The position numbers and the translations under genes were made by a program. Below the pieces are notes generated by a model. It was not told the origin of the DNA, did no database searches, and saw nothing but the letters and a program-made list of their open reading frames with translations. This document shows, piece after piece, positions 27,916 to 36,900 of a stretch of DNA of 64,000 nt (its first letter is position 1; every line of letters starts with the position of its first letter). The stretch is from positions 434,001-498,000 of the forward strand of contig NZ_JACIAY010000003.1 in NCBI RefSeq assembly GCF_014194975.1. The letters run 5' to 3'. This DNA is from Sphingomonas sp. BK580 (lineage in GTDB: Bacteria > Pseudomonadota > Alphaproteobacteria > Sphingomonadales > Sphingomonadaceae).

Positions 27916-28080
27916 TGGTGATTGCGACTGCCGTCGCTCATCGGCGATGGACGCAAACGGATATAACCGCGCTCCGGCGCGGCATTCTCGCGGGACATGG
28001 AACTAGCTCAAGCCGTGGGCCGCGATCTTGCCGATCTTTCGCGGATGGCCGGACGTCTGAATCTGACTCGGCCGCGCTGA
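27915..28080 (+). pseudogene. Possible frameshifted small SANT/Myb-like helix-turn-helix gene
   Basis: One frame gives MVIATAVAHRRWTQTDITAL then RRGILAG. The next frame, after one extra base near 27996, gives MELAQAVGRDLADLSRMAGR then LNLTRPR. Read together they fit the pattern of small alphaproteobacterial DNA-binding proteins (W..D...L...G......A...GR......ARL.L). The ATG overlaps the TGA of the small membrane protein. The reconstruction is by eye. The alternative is that only the 88-codon single frame to 28178 exists and is meaningless. Confidence 0.35.
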
Positions 28081-28241
28081 GTCGACCTGAGGTCCCTGAC
28101 CTGAGCCTTTCGCGTCTAATGCCATTCGAGTGTGCGCAGCATGAGGACCCTTCGAACGAGGGCCACTACGGCACTTAATCCAGATCGAGGTTCAAAGCTT
28201 GTTTGATAGCGGCGTGGATCGATGAATGTCAGCTTCTTTGG

Positions 28242-28481
28242 ATGTCTTTGCTCCCAAAACCACTCAAATCGGCGGCCGAGTACCGCAGTGATGCCGAGCG
28301 ATGCAGGCGGCTAGCAGTTGGAGTAGGTGAGCGAGACGCTGCGTTGATGATGACCCTAGCTGCGACCAACGACCAACGCGCAGCCCAAGCCGACGCAAGT
28401 GAACGTTTTCTAGAAGCGCAACGCCATGTTCCAGAACATTCAAACGGGTCGGAAAGAAGGCGAAGCCATGAAGAGGAGTGA
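28242..28481 (+). CDS. Conserved small hypothetical protein (EYRxxAExCRRLA type)
   Basis: A protein of about 79 residues, helical and charged. The segment SAAEYRSDAERCRRLAVGV resembles the short alphaproteobacterial family with YRxRAxECxRLA followed by a second helix (MMTLAATNDQRAAQADA). The function of that family is unknown. The ATG lacks a clear ribosome site, and an upstream TTG at 28203 is possible. It overlaps the next gene by 14 bases, suggesting one transcript. Confidence 0.55.
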   Translation: MSLLPKPLKSAAEYRSDAERCRRLAVGVGERDAALMMTLAATNDQRAAQADASERFLEAQRHVPEHSNGSERRRSHEEE

Positions 28482-28644
28482 GCAAGAGCTTCTGAAAGCA
28501 CGGCTTAATGCCGCTAATCGCGATCATCAAGCAGACGCACACGACCGTCGGGTTGAGCACAATCCGACGCGCTACGATACCGAAGGTCAGGCTCTCCCGG
28601 CGACGATCCAGCAAAGGGACGCAAAGCCCGGTTTCGTCGATTGA
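28468..28644 (+). CDS. Small hydrophilic hypothetical protein
   Basis: 58 residues, very polar (MKRSEQELLKARLNAANRD, later DRRVEHNPTRYDTEG), with no Cys and no hydrophobic segment. It is probably largely disordered. AAGGCGAAG is close to the ATG as a ribosome site. It overlaps the preceding gene, and nothing follows on this strand for about 1 kb. Proteins of this look are often general-stress genes in sphingomonads, but no promoter of that class is evident. Confidence 0.5.
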   Translation: MKRSEQELLKARLNAANRDHQADAHDRRVEHNPTRYDTEGQALPATIQQRDAKPGFVD

Positions 28645-28770
28645 AAACTATTTGGCAATACGTGCTCGGCGACGATCAGCCTAGCGAGCGATCAGCTCGC
28701 CCATTTAGGTGACGTAAAAAGTGACAAGCACCATGGACCTCAGAAATTTGCCTATTGGCCGTTCGTCTAC

Positions 28771-28980
28771 CTATTTGGCGGCGAATTCCCCAGCAACCGC
28801 ACCATGATGCTTCTTTGCGAAAACTCGAGCAGCGTGAGCGCTCTCAAAGCTCTCCGGCTGAAGCGTCGACGTGACGACCGGATAATGCTGGGAGTTGTAT
28901 CGAACCTGCCGCAGCGTAAGCCGGAATGCACCTTCGTCATCCTTGGCGATCAAAAATGGCTTGGGGATGCTTCTCGACAT
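28771..28980 (-). CDS. Small hypothetical protein
   Basis: 69 residues starting MSRSIPKPFLIAKDDEGAFR. It has a mixed alpha/beta look with VRYNSQHYPVVTSTLQPESF, and then a C-terminal basic helix ARVFAKKHHGA. GGAGGCACGAGGC precedes the ATG, which decides the start over an in-frame codon 63 bases earlier. It lies 98 bases from the cold-shock gene on the same strand. I do not recognise a domain. Confidence 0.5.
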   Translation of the reverse strand: MSRSIPKPFLIAKDDEGAFRLTLRQVRYNSQHYPVVTSTLQPESFESAHAARVFAKKHHGAVAGEFAAK

Positions 28981-29078
28981 GCCTCGTGCCTCCAGGTGGA
29001 CGGGTGGATATAGAAATCGCAGACTGACGCGTCTCACACGCACTCAGGTAGCCGGGCTGTCGCCCGGCCACGAGCTTC

Positions 29079-29285
29079 CTAGGCATCCTGCAGGTTCACC
29101 GCGGACGCCTTACCCCGTCGATCAGTCTCAAGTTCGTAACTGACCCGCTGATCCTTGTTGAGCGTCGGCATGCCTGCACGCTCGACAGCCGAGATATGAA
29201 CAAAGGCATCGTCGCCGCCACTCTCTGGCGCGATAAATCCATAGCCCTTGTCGTTGTTGAAGAACTTGACGGTTCCAATGATCAT
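29079..29285 (-). CDS. Cold-shock domain protein (CspA family)
   Basis: A 68-residue single cold-shock domain, the normal size. RNP1 is KGYGFIAP and RNP2 is AFVHISA, with the starting IGTVKFFN. It binds single-stranded nucleic acid and melts RNA structure in cold or stationary phase. CAGGAC precedes the ATG. It is the only clear core-type gene in this part of the accessory region and stands beside small stress-like genes. Confidence 0.93.
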   Translation of the reverse strand: MIIGTVKFFNNDKGYGFIAPESGGDDAFVHISAVERAGMPTLNKDQRVSYELETDRRGKASAVNLQDA

Positions 29286-29613
29286 AGCAATGTCCTGCCC
29301 AATCGTTGACGGGCATGCGCCAAGAGCGGCGCATCCCGGCCTCAGTGATGCTAGAAAGGGACAAGGAGGCGACGACGTCAGCTCGTATATCCGTCACACG
29401 CGACGTCAGCTTTTTCTATATAGGCTTATCAGCGTGGAATGGAAGTGGAAATCGACCTTGGAACTTACGTTTTTATGTACGCCCAGATCTCTCGGCAGAG
29501 ACCTAGATCTGACCACTAATATTTCTGACGCTGTCGCAGGCGTCGACATCGTGCGAACCCTTGTGGAAAGCACGCCAGATCGCCATGTTCCGTTGACCGG
29601 TGGTACGTACGCG
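29286..29613. other. Intergenic upstream of cspA, no gene seen
   Basis: No frame on either strand has coding character. The region should hold the cspA promoter and 5'-UTR on the minus strand. The AT content is higher than elsewhere (for example TTTTTCTATATAGGC near 29410), in keeping with a promoter or with foreign DNA. Confidence 0.4.
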
Positions 29614-29653
29614 GTAAGCGCCACCGGCTGAGAGTCGCAGCGCTCCCGCTTAC
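29614..29653 (+). promoter_or_regulatory. 40-base leader element, copy 2
   Basis: The same arms GTAAGCG/CGCTTAC and the same GGCTGAGAG core as at 27687-27726, with identical length and 32 of 40 bases shared. The differences cluster in the loop. It ends 15 bases before the ATG of the 84-residue MDLIEL protein. Confidence 0.55.
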
Positions 29654-29668
29654 GTGTGGAGAATAGCG

Positions 29669-29923
29669 ATGGATCTCATCGAATTGCATCGGCGCCAGCA
29701 GATCTCAGTCGGCATGGCCGCAGCTGCGATCACGCCGGAGGCACGATCGTCGCATAGCCGACTTGCCTCGGGCTATGCCGCTCGCATCAAGAAGCATGAT
29801 GCGAGTGCTGAGGAGCGTTTCTCGGCCATACGGGCGAATGAGCAAGTGCGAAACTGGCGTGCTGATCATGCCGGTAAGCTTATTGCCAATGAGAATGCGG
29901 CCGGGGCGTCGCCTACATCGTGA
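29669..29923 (+). CDS. Small hypothetical protein (MDLIEL...)
   Basis: 84 residues, helical and polar: MDLIELHRRQQISVGMAAAA, then SRLASGYAARIKKHDAS. There is no membrane segment. GTGGAG lies 8 bases before the ATG. The first six residues match the 15-codon frame at 27743, and both have the same 40-base element upstream, so the two loci look paralogous at their 5' ends. I do not recognise the protein. Confidence 0.55.
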   Translation: MDLIELHRRQQISVGMAAAAITPEARSSHSRLASGYAARIKKHDASAEERFSAIRANEQVRNWRADHAGKLIANENAAGASPTS

Positions 29924-30006
29924 GACCGTCTCATTTGTTGAGGCGAACAATTGGTACTTCGGCATAATAATCCGCCGCATACGAGAGCAGCAGGAGGTAA
30001 GGGCCG

Positions 30007-30321
30007 ATGCCGGGTCAAGTGACAGTCATGGCCTATGGCGGGCCGGCCGCCGGCACACTGGTATCGCTGGATGAAGGCGTCCTCCGCTACGTCGTCTATG
30101 ACGAGCGCATCACAGCACCTTTCGTCGCTCCCCACCAACAGGCGCCTGCCATGTCACAATTCCCGTACCTGCTCGTACATACATCCGACGGCATCAACGC
30201 GCTCGTTCCAGAACGCGACAATGATTTGCTGCTGGCGTTTCAGCAGAGTGCCGCCAGTCATGGCGCGAGAGAGAGCGACGTACTCTCGGTCGAGGTACAA
30301 CGTCGAGGCCTTGATTTCTGA
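30007..30321 (+). CDS. Hypothetical protein, 104 residues
   Basis: A protein starting MPGQVTVMAYGGPAAGTLVS with a beta-rich N-terminal half (VLRYVVYDERITAPF) and an acidic C-terminal half. AGGAGGTAAG lies 6 bases before the ATG, a near-ideal ribosome site, which is the main support that the gene is real. No domain is recognised. It stands 83 bases after the MDLIEL gene on the same strand. Confidence 0.5.
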   Translation: MPGQVTVMAYGGPAAGTLVSLDEGVLRYVVYDERITAPFVAPHQQAPAMSQFPYLLVHTSDGINALVPERDNDLLLAFQQSAASHGARESDVLSVEVQRRGLDF

Positions 30322-30406
30322 GGCGCTGCGCCGAGCGCTCGTGGGCTGCTCATTCACTCGACTAATGTTCTTTTTTACGGACTGGGCAACGCCAAGGCTA
30401 CATAGT

Positions 30407-31264
30407 TCATGCACTGGCGTTCACGGAAACGCTCGCCTCCATGCCGACGAAATCAGCGGCTTCGCCTAAAAAGCCGCCGACTACAGGCAGCACTGCTTCA
30501 CTGGTCACGCCGACCGCGGTCGCGACCAGCCCGGCGCTGCCCAGTCGACGCTGGGTAGGGTCGAACGCGATCCAGCCGGCGCCGGGCAGGAAGACTTCGC
30601 ACCAGGCATGGGTCGCACCGACGTCGTAGGCCACGCTCCCGGGGTCGAACAGGTAGCCCGACGCCGCCCGCGCGGCGAAGCCCAGCCGCCGCGCCGCCCA
30701 CAGGAACAGCGCCGCCAAGTCGCGGCACGAACCGCTGCGCAGCGCAAGGGTAAGCGAAGGCGGTTGGGTGCCTTCTTCGTCACGGGTACGATACGCAATA
30801 AGGGTGCCAACAGCCTCGTTGAGCGCGTTCAGCAGCATCAGAGCATCGTCGGGCGCGGTCGCGCGAAAGCCGGCGAGCCACGCTGCCGCCGCAGCGTCAC
30901 CCCCTGCCCCAGAATCGAGCAGTCCGGCGCCGAACAGCGCCAGATCGCCGTTTGCGTAAGCGAATGGATGACGAAACGCGGACGGGTCGAGCCGGAAGAT
31001 CGGATAGGGGTCAGCGGTATGGAGCACGTCATGCTCGGCGAGGATCGTCAGCGTCGGTGCCGCGTCGGTGATCAGCGCTAGCGCAACCGTGTTGCCCGCA
31101 GCGTCCTCGCTCCAGACCAGTTCGGACGCGGGGTCGATCGTCACGATCGAAGAAACTGTAGTGACGTCGCGGCCCGACCTCGGGGTGATCAGAAGGCGAT
31201 GGTCGAGAAAATGGACTCGTCGGGCATAGCGGTAGACGGTGCGATGCCGGATGTGCAGCCTCAC
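30407..31264 (-). CDS. Transglutaminase-like superfamily protein with N-terminal bacterial beta region
   Basis: 285 residues. It opens with RLHIRHRTVYRYARRV, the N-terminal region typical of bacterial transglutaminase-like proteins. The catalytic triad is visible: Cys in SGSCRDLAALF, His in ATHAWCEVFLPG, Asp in WIAFDPTQRR. These proteins are cysteine peptidases or amidases of uncertain substrate. The GTG start overlaps the TGA of the upstream esterase gene (GTGA), so the two are co-translated. There is no signal peptide. Confidence 0.88.
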   Translation of the reverse strand: MRLHIRHRTVYRYARRVHFLDHRLLITPRSGRDVTTVSSIVTIDPASELVWSEDAAGNTVALALITDAAPTLTILAEHDVLHTADPYPIFRLDPSAFRHPFAYANGDLALFGAGLLDSGAGGDAAAAAWLAGFRATAPDDALMLLNALNEAVGTLIAYRTRDEEGTQPPSLTLALRSGSCRDLAALFLWAARRLGFAARAASGYLFDPGSVAYDVGATHAWCEVFLPGAGWIAFDPTQRRLGSAGLVATAVGVTSEAVLPVVGGFLGEAADFVGMEASVSVNASA

Positions 31265-32328
31265 CGCCTGAGCAGCCCGGCGGCGAGCAGCGCGTCGTTG
31301 ATCGTCGTCGCCGGGTCGAAGCGCGCGGGCGACGCAGGCGCGGTGACGGGCGTCTCTATCGCTAGAGGCGACGCAACAGCCGGAACGATGCCCCACGCGG
31401 CCGCGATGCGGTAGGTGGAGGAGATGCCAGCGTCGAGCATGTGCGGCCCGGGCGTGCCGCACGCCTCGTCACCGCGGGTCGCTAGCGGGGTGCCGTGTCC
31501 CATGCCGGTAATCACGTACTCCTCGACCACTATGCGGCCGTCGGCGTCGTGCCAGCCCCGATGGACGCATCCCGCTACACGCTTGGTCGTGTCGGGTTCG
31601 CCAACGCCGTGAAGCCCACGCCACTGCTCGACAATCATCGTGGCGTTGACCACGTCGACCGTCGTGTCGCTGCTGCCGTGCCAGACCGACACGGTGGGCC
31701 ACGGTCCGCGATGCGACGACGCCGCGCGTACCCGGTTGGCGAGATTTGCACGATCATGGCCTCGGCCGCGCATTCGCTCCAGCGCCGCGGGCACTCCGCA
31801 GGCGGTGCCGAACGGCAGCCCGGCGATGATCGCTCCGCCGGCGAAAAGCTCGGGATGGCAGGCCAGCATCGCCGAGGTCATCGCCCCGCCTGCCGACAGG
31901 CCTGTGACGAACACTCGCGCGGGGTCGAGCCGGTGGCGCTCGACCGCGAAAACGACCATCTCGCGGATCGACTCGACCTCGCCGCTACCGCGCCGCGTGT
32001 CCTCGGGCGAAAACCAGTTGAAGCAGAGATGAGGGTTGTTCGCCCGCTGCTGCTCTGGAAACAGCACGGCAAAGCCGAACCGATCAGCGAGCTCAGACCA
32101 GCCCGAGCCGTGGTCGTAGCTTGCGGCAGTCTGCGTGCACCCGTGAAGCACGACGACCAGCGGCGAGCCGGCTGGGAGCCCCAGTGGGACGTGCAGCAGC
32201 GCGCGCAAAGCACCGGGATTGCTCCCGCTACTCTCCATCGAGGCGAGATGCCTGTGAGGTCCGCCCGCACGATCCATAGGCCGCAGCGGCTTCTTCAAAC
32301 GAGCGATCGTGTCAGAAATCGAGCGCAT
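31261..32328 (-). CDS. PHB depolymerase family alpha/beta-hydrolase esterase
   Basis: 355 residues. The oxyanion motif VVVLHGCTQTAASYD, the nucleophile elbow GLSAGGAMTS, Asp in WHGSSDTTVD and a C-terminal GMGHGTPL His give a complete catalytic set of the LpqC/PHB-depolymerase type 1 family. No clear signal peptide is seen; the N-terminus RSISDTIARLKKPL is polar, so it may act on intracellular polyester, feruloyl or other esters. AGGGGCTT precedes the ATG. It is coupled to the transglutaminase gene. Confidence 0.87.
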   Translation of the reverse strand: MRSISDTIARLKKPLRPMDRAGGPHRHLASMESSGSNPGALRALLHVPLGLPAGSPLVVVLHGCTQTAASYDHGSGWSELADRFGFAVLFPEQQRANNPHLCFNWFSPEDTRRGSGEVESIREMVVFAVERHRLDPARVFVTGLSAGGAMTSAMLACHPELFAGGAIIAGLPFGTACGVPAALERMRGRGHDRANLANRVRAASSHRGPWPTVSVWHGSSDTTVDVVNATMIVEQWRGLHGVGEPDTTKRVAGCVHRGWHDADGRIVVEEYVITGMGHGTPLATRGDEACGTPGPHMLDAGISSTYRIAAAWGIVPAVASPLAIETPVTAPASPARFDPATTINDALLAAGLLRR

Positions 32329-32816
32329 ACCAAGCCCCTAGCCGGCAGTTAGGAGCGACAGACCTGCGATGCGACTGCCGCGCACGCGGCCTTTGTGCGT
32401 TGCAGCGTAGATGGGTTGCCCGCAATGATCCTGCAAGAAGACTGACAGATGGTGCCGGCACAGCGTGTCCCTGCGAACGCCTTCAACGCCGCAGTCCATC
32501 GACGCGGGGACCGTATTGACGCGGCGCTCCCGCCGGCGCTTACCTAGCCGCACGTTGCGTCATTTGCCCCATCGTACCAAGGATCAAGTGCCTGACTTTA
32601 GCGCCTTCGAGTCGCCGTGAAGGTTCGGTGTTTCGTTCAGCTCTGAGCGCCCGTACCTTCGCGTCGTCTCTGAGTCTGCTGCTGACGTGAGGTGCGACAA
32701 ACCCTTGACAGATGCAGCCATCCTCTCGGGTTTTTGGGCGAGCCGCGATCAAACCAGGCGCGCCGCGTCCGTTTGGTAGCTTGCCGGCAGCTTGCTCGCC
32801 TCTCAGTGAGGCGTAC
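32329..32816. other. Intergenic, one doubtful ORF
   Basis: A minus-strand frame of up to 71 codons (32338-32553, GTG start, or ATG at 32497) encodes SVFLQDHCGQPIYAATHKGR near its end. It has no recognised relative and no good ribosome site. The rest of the stretch shows no coding character. Confidence 0.35.
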
Positions 32817-32996
32817 CTACTGCTGCGGCTTTCTCGCCGCGCCTTGAGCTACGGGGTTCACGCTATCCAGCTTACCCAGAAGGTCGTCGAACACGGCGTC
32901 GTTTGGGACCGGAAACAGCCGCTTGAAGCCTTTTCCTAGGACCGCCACATCCTCCTCGGTCAACAATCCAACCGCTACTATCCGCTCAGACGTCAC
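32817..32996 (-). CDS. Small conserved hypothetical protein (ERIVAVGLLT type)
   Basis: 59 residues opening MTSERIVAVGLLTEEDVAVL and continuing GKGFKRLFPV, the pattern of a short protein often seen in sphingomonad genomes with unknown function. The GTG start with GGGAGA 5 bases upstream was preferred over a TTG 24 bases earlier. It lies downstream of the BLUF gene on the same strand with a 47-base gap and may share its transcript. Confidence 0.6.
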   Translation of the reverse strand: MTSERIVAVGLLTEEDVAVLGKGFKRLFPVPNDAVFDDLLGKLDSVNPVAQGAARKPQQ

Positions 32997-33043
32997 ACTG
33001 ATCTCCCGTCGGTGTACCAACCATCCGACGCTAGTTCAGTGCC

Positions 33044-33460
33044 TTAGCCGGCTTTTCGATCTGAGCCGCTGGTGTCCCGAAAAAAGTAGTGGTGCAGATC
33101 AGGAGAGAACCGCTCGAGCCGCCGACGCAGGCGCCAGATGGCTTCATCCGAGGGGTGCTCAGGGTCGCACAATTCCATGCTCCAGTAGGCGAAATCGCGC
33201 TCCGCCACCTCACGATCGCTGATGACCGTTAGGCTGTGATGTCGCGGGTCAGTCATGACCCTGGCGAAGGTGGCATCAACGCTCGTCGCTGGGCCTTCAA
33301 GCACCTGGAGGAACGAGTGACCATCGAAAAACATCACGCCAGTGATGCCATCCATGCCGTTGTTCCGCTTTGCGGAGGCGACGATTTGATCGATGTCCAC
33401 GTCCAGACCGTCTGCAGCCTGGCTATGGTAGAAAACCTGGCGAAGAGGGTCGTCCTGCAC
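33044..33460 (-). CDS. BLUF domain blue-light sensor
   Basis: 138 residues, almost entirely one BLUF domain with a short C-terminal extension. The photocycle residues are in place: Tyr in RQVFYHS, Gln in SFLQVLEG, and the NNGMDGITGVMFFDG flavin-binding stretch. BLUF domains bind FAD non-covalently and signal through a hydrogen-bond shift after blue light. As a short stand-alone BLUF protein it must act on a partner; none is obvious nearby. The start is GTG without a clear ribosome site. Confidence 0.92.
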   Translation of the reverse strand: MQDDPLRQVFYHSQAADGLDVDIDQIVASAKRNNGMDGITGVMFFDGHSFLQVLEGPATSVDATFARVMTDPRHHSLTVISDREVAERDFAYWSMELCDPEHPSDEAIWRLRRRLERFSPDLHHYFFRDTSGSDRKAG

Positions 33461-33910
33461 GAAGTGCTGATAGCCTCTGCATTCGCGCGCGGCAAGCGGC
33501 CGCCACCTTCAGCGCCAGCGCCGCCTGGCCAAATCGGTGATAGTGCTGAGGCGCCGTGGCAGGCCGGCAGGCTGCCAGACGGTGCGCTCGAGACGCTGGC
33601 CCGCCGTTTTCCGACACCTTCGCCTTTTTCGCCGCGGTGCTCCGCGTGCGCGCTGAAGTGGCAGGGGTGGTCTCATCGTCCTCGGCAACCCGCCCGTTGT
33701 GGGCAAATCCTTGATGCCAGCGTCACTTCGCCGCGACGGAGCGTCTGAAAGTCTTAGCTCAAGACTAAGCAATAAGGGTGCAGACCCATTTCCGGTCATT
33801 CGTGCGCCACTTGCAGCTGCCCGCTTTCTGCCATTCGTTAATGTGAGTGGACCGGTACGCTCGCGAACCACGCCACGTGGAACGACCACTCGTTGCCCGC
33901 TACGCCCCGA
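33461..33910. other. Intergenic with dispersed repeat
   Basis: No supported gene. A 126-codon minus-strand frame (33509-33889) has Arg-rich composition and no recognisable domain. The stretch contains repeat copy E and would carry the BLUF promoter on its left side. Confidence 0.4.
33783..33842 (+). repeat. Dispersed repeat, copy E
   Basis: GACCCATTTCCGGTCATTCG, a variable centre, then CCCGCTTTCTGCCATTCGTT. It matches the two conserved ends of the other copies with more changes in the second half. It sits between the BLUF gene and the Aas-like gene. Confidence 0.55.
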
Positions 33911-36900
33911 TCATACCGTCTCCTCATCGGCTGTGTCCGCCCAATCGGTGCGCCCGAGAGCCGCGGCACGGGCGGTCATCGTGACATAGTCGAGCTTGCC
34001 TGTGCCCAGGACCGACAGCGCATCGACGAGGCGGACGTCCTTCGGCACGGACAATTCGGCGATGCCGTTCGCGCGAGCCCACTGCTGCAGGGCGCCGGCG
34101 GTCGCCTCCGAATAAGTGGTGAACAGCACGAGCTGCTCGCCCTTGCGAGCATCTGGTCGCGTCACCACCGCATGCTCGGCAATCGGCCAGAGCCGGGCGG
34201 CATAACCCTCGACGGCCGGCAACGACACCATCTCGCCGCCGATCTTGGCGAAGCGCTTGGCCCGCCCCTTGATCGTCACGAACCCTGCGGCATCGATTGT
34301 CACGATGTCGCCGCTGTCGTGCCAGCCGTCTTCGGGCGGCTGAAGCAGGCCGGGCGCATCCGCCTTCAGGTAACCCGCCATGATGTTCGGTCCACGGATC
34401 GACAGCCGCCCTCCTTCCTCGATGCCGGGCACCGGCTCGATCTTCGCCTCGACGCCGGGCAGCAGGCGCCCGACGCTGCCCGCCTGAAAATGCATCGGCG
34501 TGTTGACCGCGATCACCGGCGCTGCCTCGGTCGCACCGTAACCCTCCAGGATGCGCAGCCCGAACTTTTCGGCATAGGTCCGCCGCGTCTCGTCGCGGAC
34601 ACGCTCGGCGCCGGCGAAGATGTAACGCAGCGAATAGAAGTCGTAGCCGTGCGCCATCCGCGCATAGCCCGACAAGAAGGTGTCGGTGCCGAACAGGATC
34701 GTGGCATTGGCATCGTAGGCGAGCGCCGGGACGATCCGATAGTGCAGCGGGCTCGGATAGAGCAGCGTCTTCACCCCCGACAGGATCGGCAGCAGAGTGC
34801 CGCCGGTCAGGCCGAAGCTGTGGAACACGGGCAAGGCGTTTAGCACGACGTCGGCGGAGTTGAAGTCGATCCGTGCCGACAGTTGCAGGCAGTTCGACAG
34901 CAGGTTGCGGTGGGTCAGGACGACGCCCTTGGGCAGCCCTTCCGATCCGCTGGTGAACAGGATCACCGCCGGCGCGTCCGACTTGACGCCGAAGCGGCGA
35001 TGCCGGCGCCCGGCCCAGCGCGTCGCGATCAGGGCGCGCAGCTTGGCGAACGTGCCGATGCTCGCGCCCAGATCCTCCAGAAGGATGATGCGAAGCTTGT
35101 CCGCCGCCAGCCCGTCCACTACCTCGCCGAGCTTCGCCTGCTGCACGAAGGCGCGTGCCGTCACGATCGTGCGGACCTGTGCTGCGGTGCAGGCCGCCTT
35201 CAGATTGGCGAGGCCCGCCGTGTAGTTCAGCATCGCCGGCACGCGGCCGATGCCCTGCAGCGCGAAGAAGGTCGCGGCGACGGCGCTGACGTTCGGCAGC
35301 AGCACGCCGACCGCCTCGCTTGGCTGCGTCGTCGCTGCCAGGGGGCGGCCAAGCGCGATACTGCCGGTCACCAGCCGGGAATAGCTCATCGGCTCGCGCT
35401 TCACGTCCTCCACCACCGGCCGCTTCGCACCGTGGATGTCCTTGGCGTCGAGCAGCGCCTGATACAGCGTGCGGTCGACATCCGACGTCGCGAAGATCAT
35501 GTCGCTCATCACGTCGTACAGTTTCGCGCCCGCCGCCGCCCGGCGCTGGCGCGCCGTGTCGCCTTCGACCTGGAAACGCCGCGGCGGCAGGATCGTCAGG
35601 TCGATCTTCGGAAAGGCGCGCAGCCGCACCTTGCCCTTGAGACGCGAGAAGCGCGTGAATTGCGCACCGGCGATCCGCACCGGTACGATCGGCGCATCGG
35701 CATTGTCGGCGACCATGCCGGGGCCGTCGAATACCTTCATCAGCGCGCCCGTCACCGTGATGCGCCCTTCCGGAAAGATCACCAGCGTGCGACCCTCGCG
35801 CACCGCTTTGACCATCGCCTTCGCCGCCATCGGATTGGTCGGATCGACCGGAAAGGCGTCGAACATGCCGAGGAACGGCTTGATCCACCATGCCCTGGCG
35901 ATCTTCGTCGCCACCGCGAAGGTCGGCTTGCCGGGCAGGAACGCCGCAAGCAGAAGGCCGTCGAGGAACGAGACGTGGTTGACGACGACCACCGCGCGCT
36001 CGCCCGGCTGAGGCATGTTTTCCGCGCCACGCACGTCGACACGGTAGAACAGCACCAGCAGTCCGCGGACCAGCGCCTTGAACACCGTCTCCGGCAGCAG
36101 CCAGCACGAGATCAGCGCAATCGTCAGCGTCGCGAACCCCATCGCGCCGATGATCCCCGGAACACTGGTGCCAAGCTTCAGCAGCCCGGTGACCACGACC
36201 ACCATGACCACCGTGACGAAGGCGTTGACGACGTTGTTCGCTGCGATGACCCGCGAGCGTTCCGCCGGATCGCTGTGGACCTGAAGGATCGCGTAGAGCG
36301 GCACGATGAAGATGCCGCCCGATATCGCCAGCCCGACAAGTCCGAACAAAATCGGCCAGCTGCCCGACATTGACAGGAACGCGGCGACGTCGGCGCCCGG
36401 GTGAACGACGGCGAAGCTGCGCGTCGCCAACCACAACTCGACGAGGCATGCGGCCATGCCCAGCGCCGCCATCGGCACGAAGCGCGCCGACACCTCGCCA
36501 CCGAGCAGCTTGTTGACGATCAGCGACCCCAGCGCGACCGACACCGAGAAGACGAGCAGGAACAGCGTGACGACGCCCGCGCCTGCGCCCAGCGTGCCGC
36601 TGACCAGCGGCGCGAACTCTGACAGCAGGATCGCACCGACCGAGAAGAACCAGCTGATGCCCAGTATCGCCAGCCACACGCCACGGCCGGAACGGGCGGC
36701 GGACAGGATTTCCATCGTGCTGCGCCATACGTTGCGCTCGATCGGCAGGTCGGGCGCGGCCGCCGGCGCGCTCGGCACGGCAAGGCTGGCGACGAAGCCG
36801 AGCACCGCGACGGCGACCGCGACCATCCCTGCCGCCCAAACCGGGATCAGCCCGCCTGCCAGCTGGCCTGCCAAGATCGCCAGGAAGGTACCCGCTTCAA

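Noticed and set aside
27912..28178. 88-codon single-frame ORF after the small membrane protein
   Set aside because: Only its first 27 residues look real. The continuation fits better in the next frame, so it is listed as a possible frameshifted gene.
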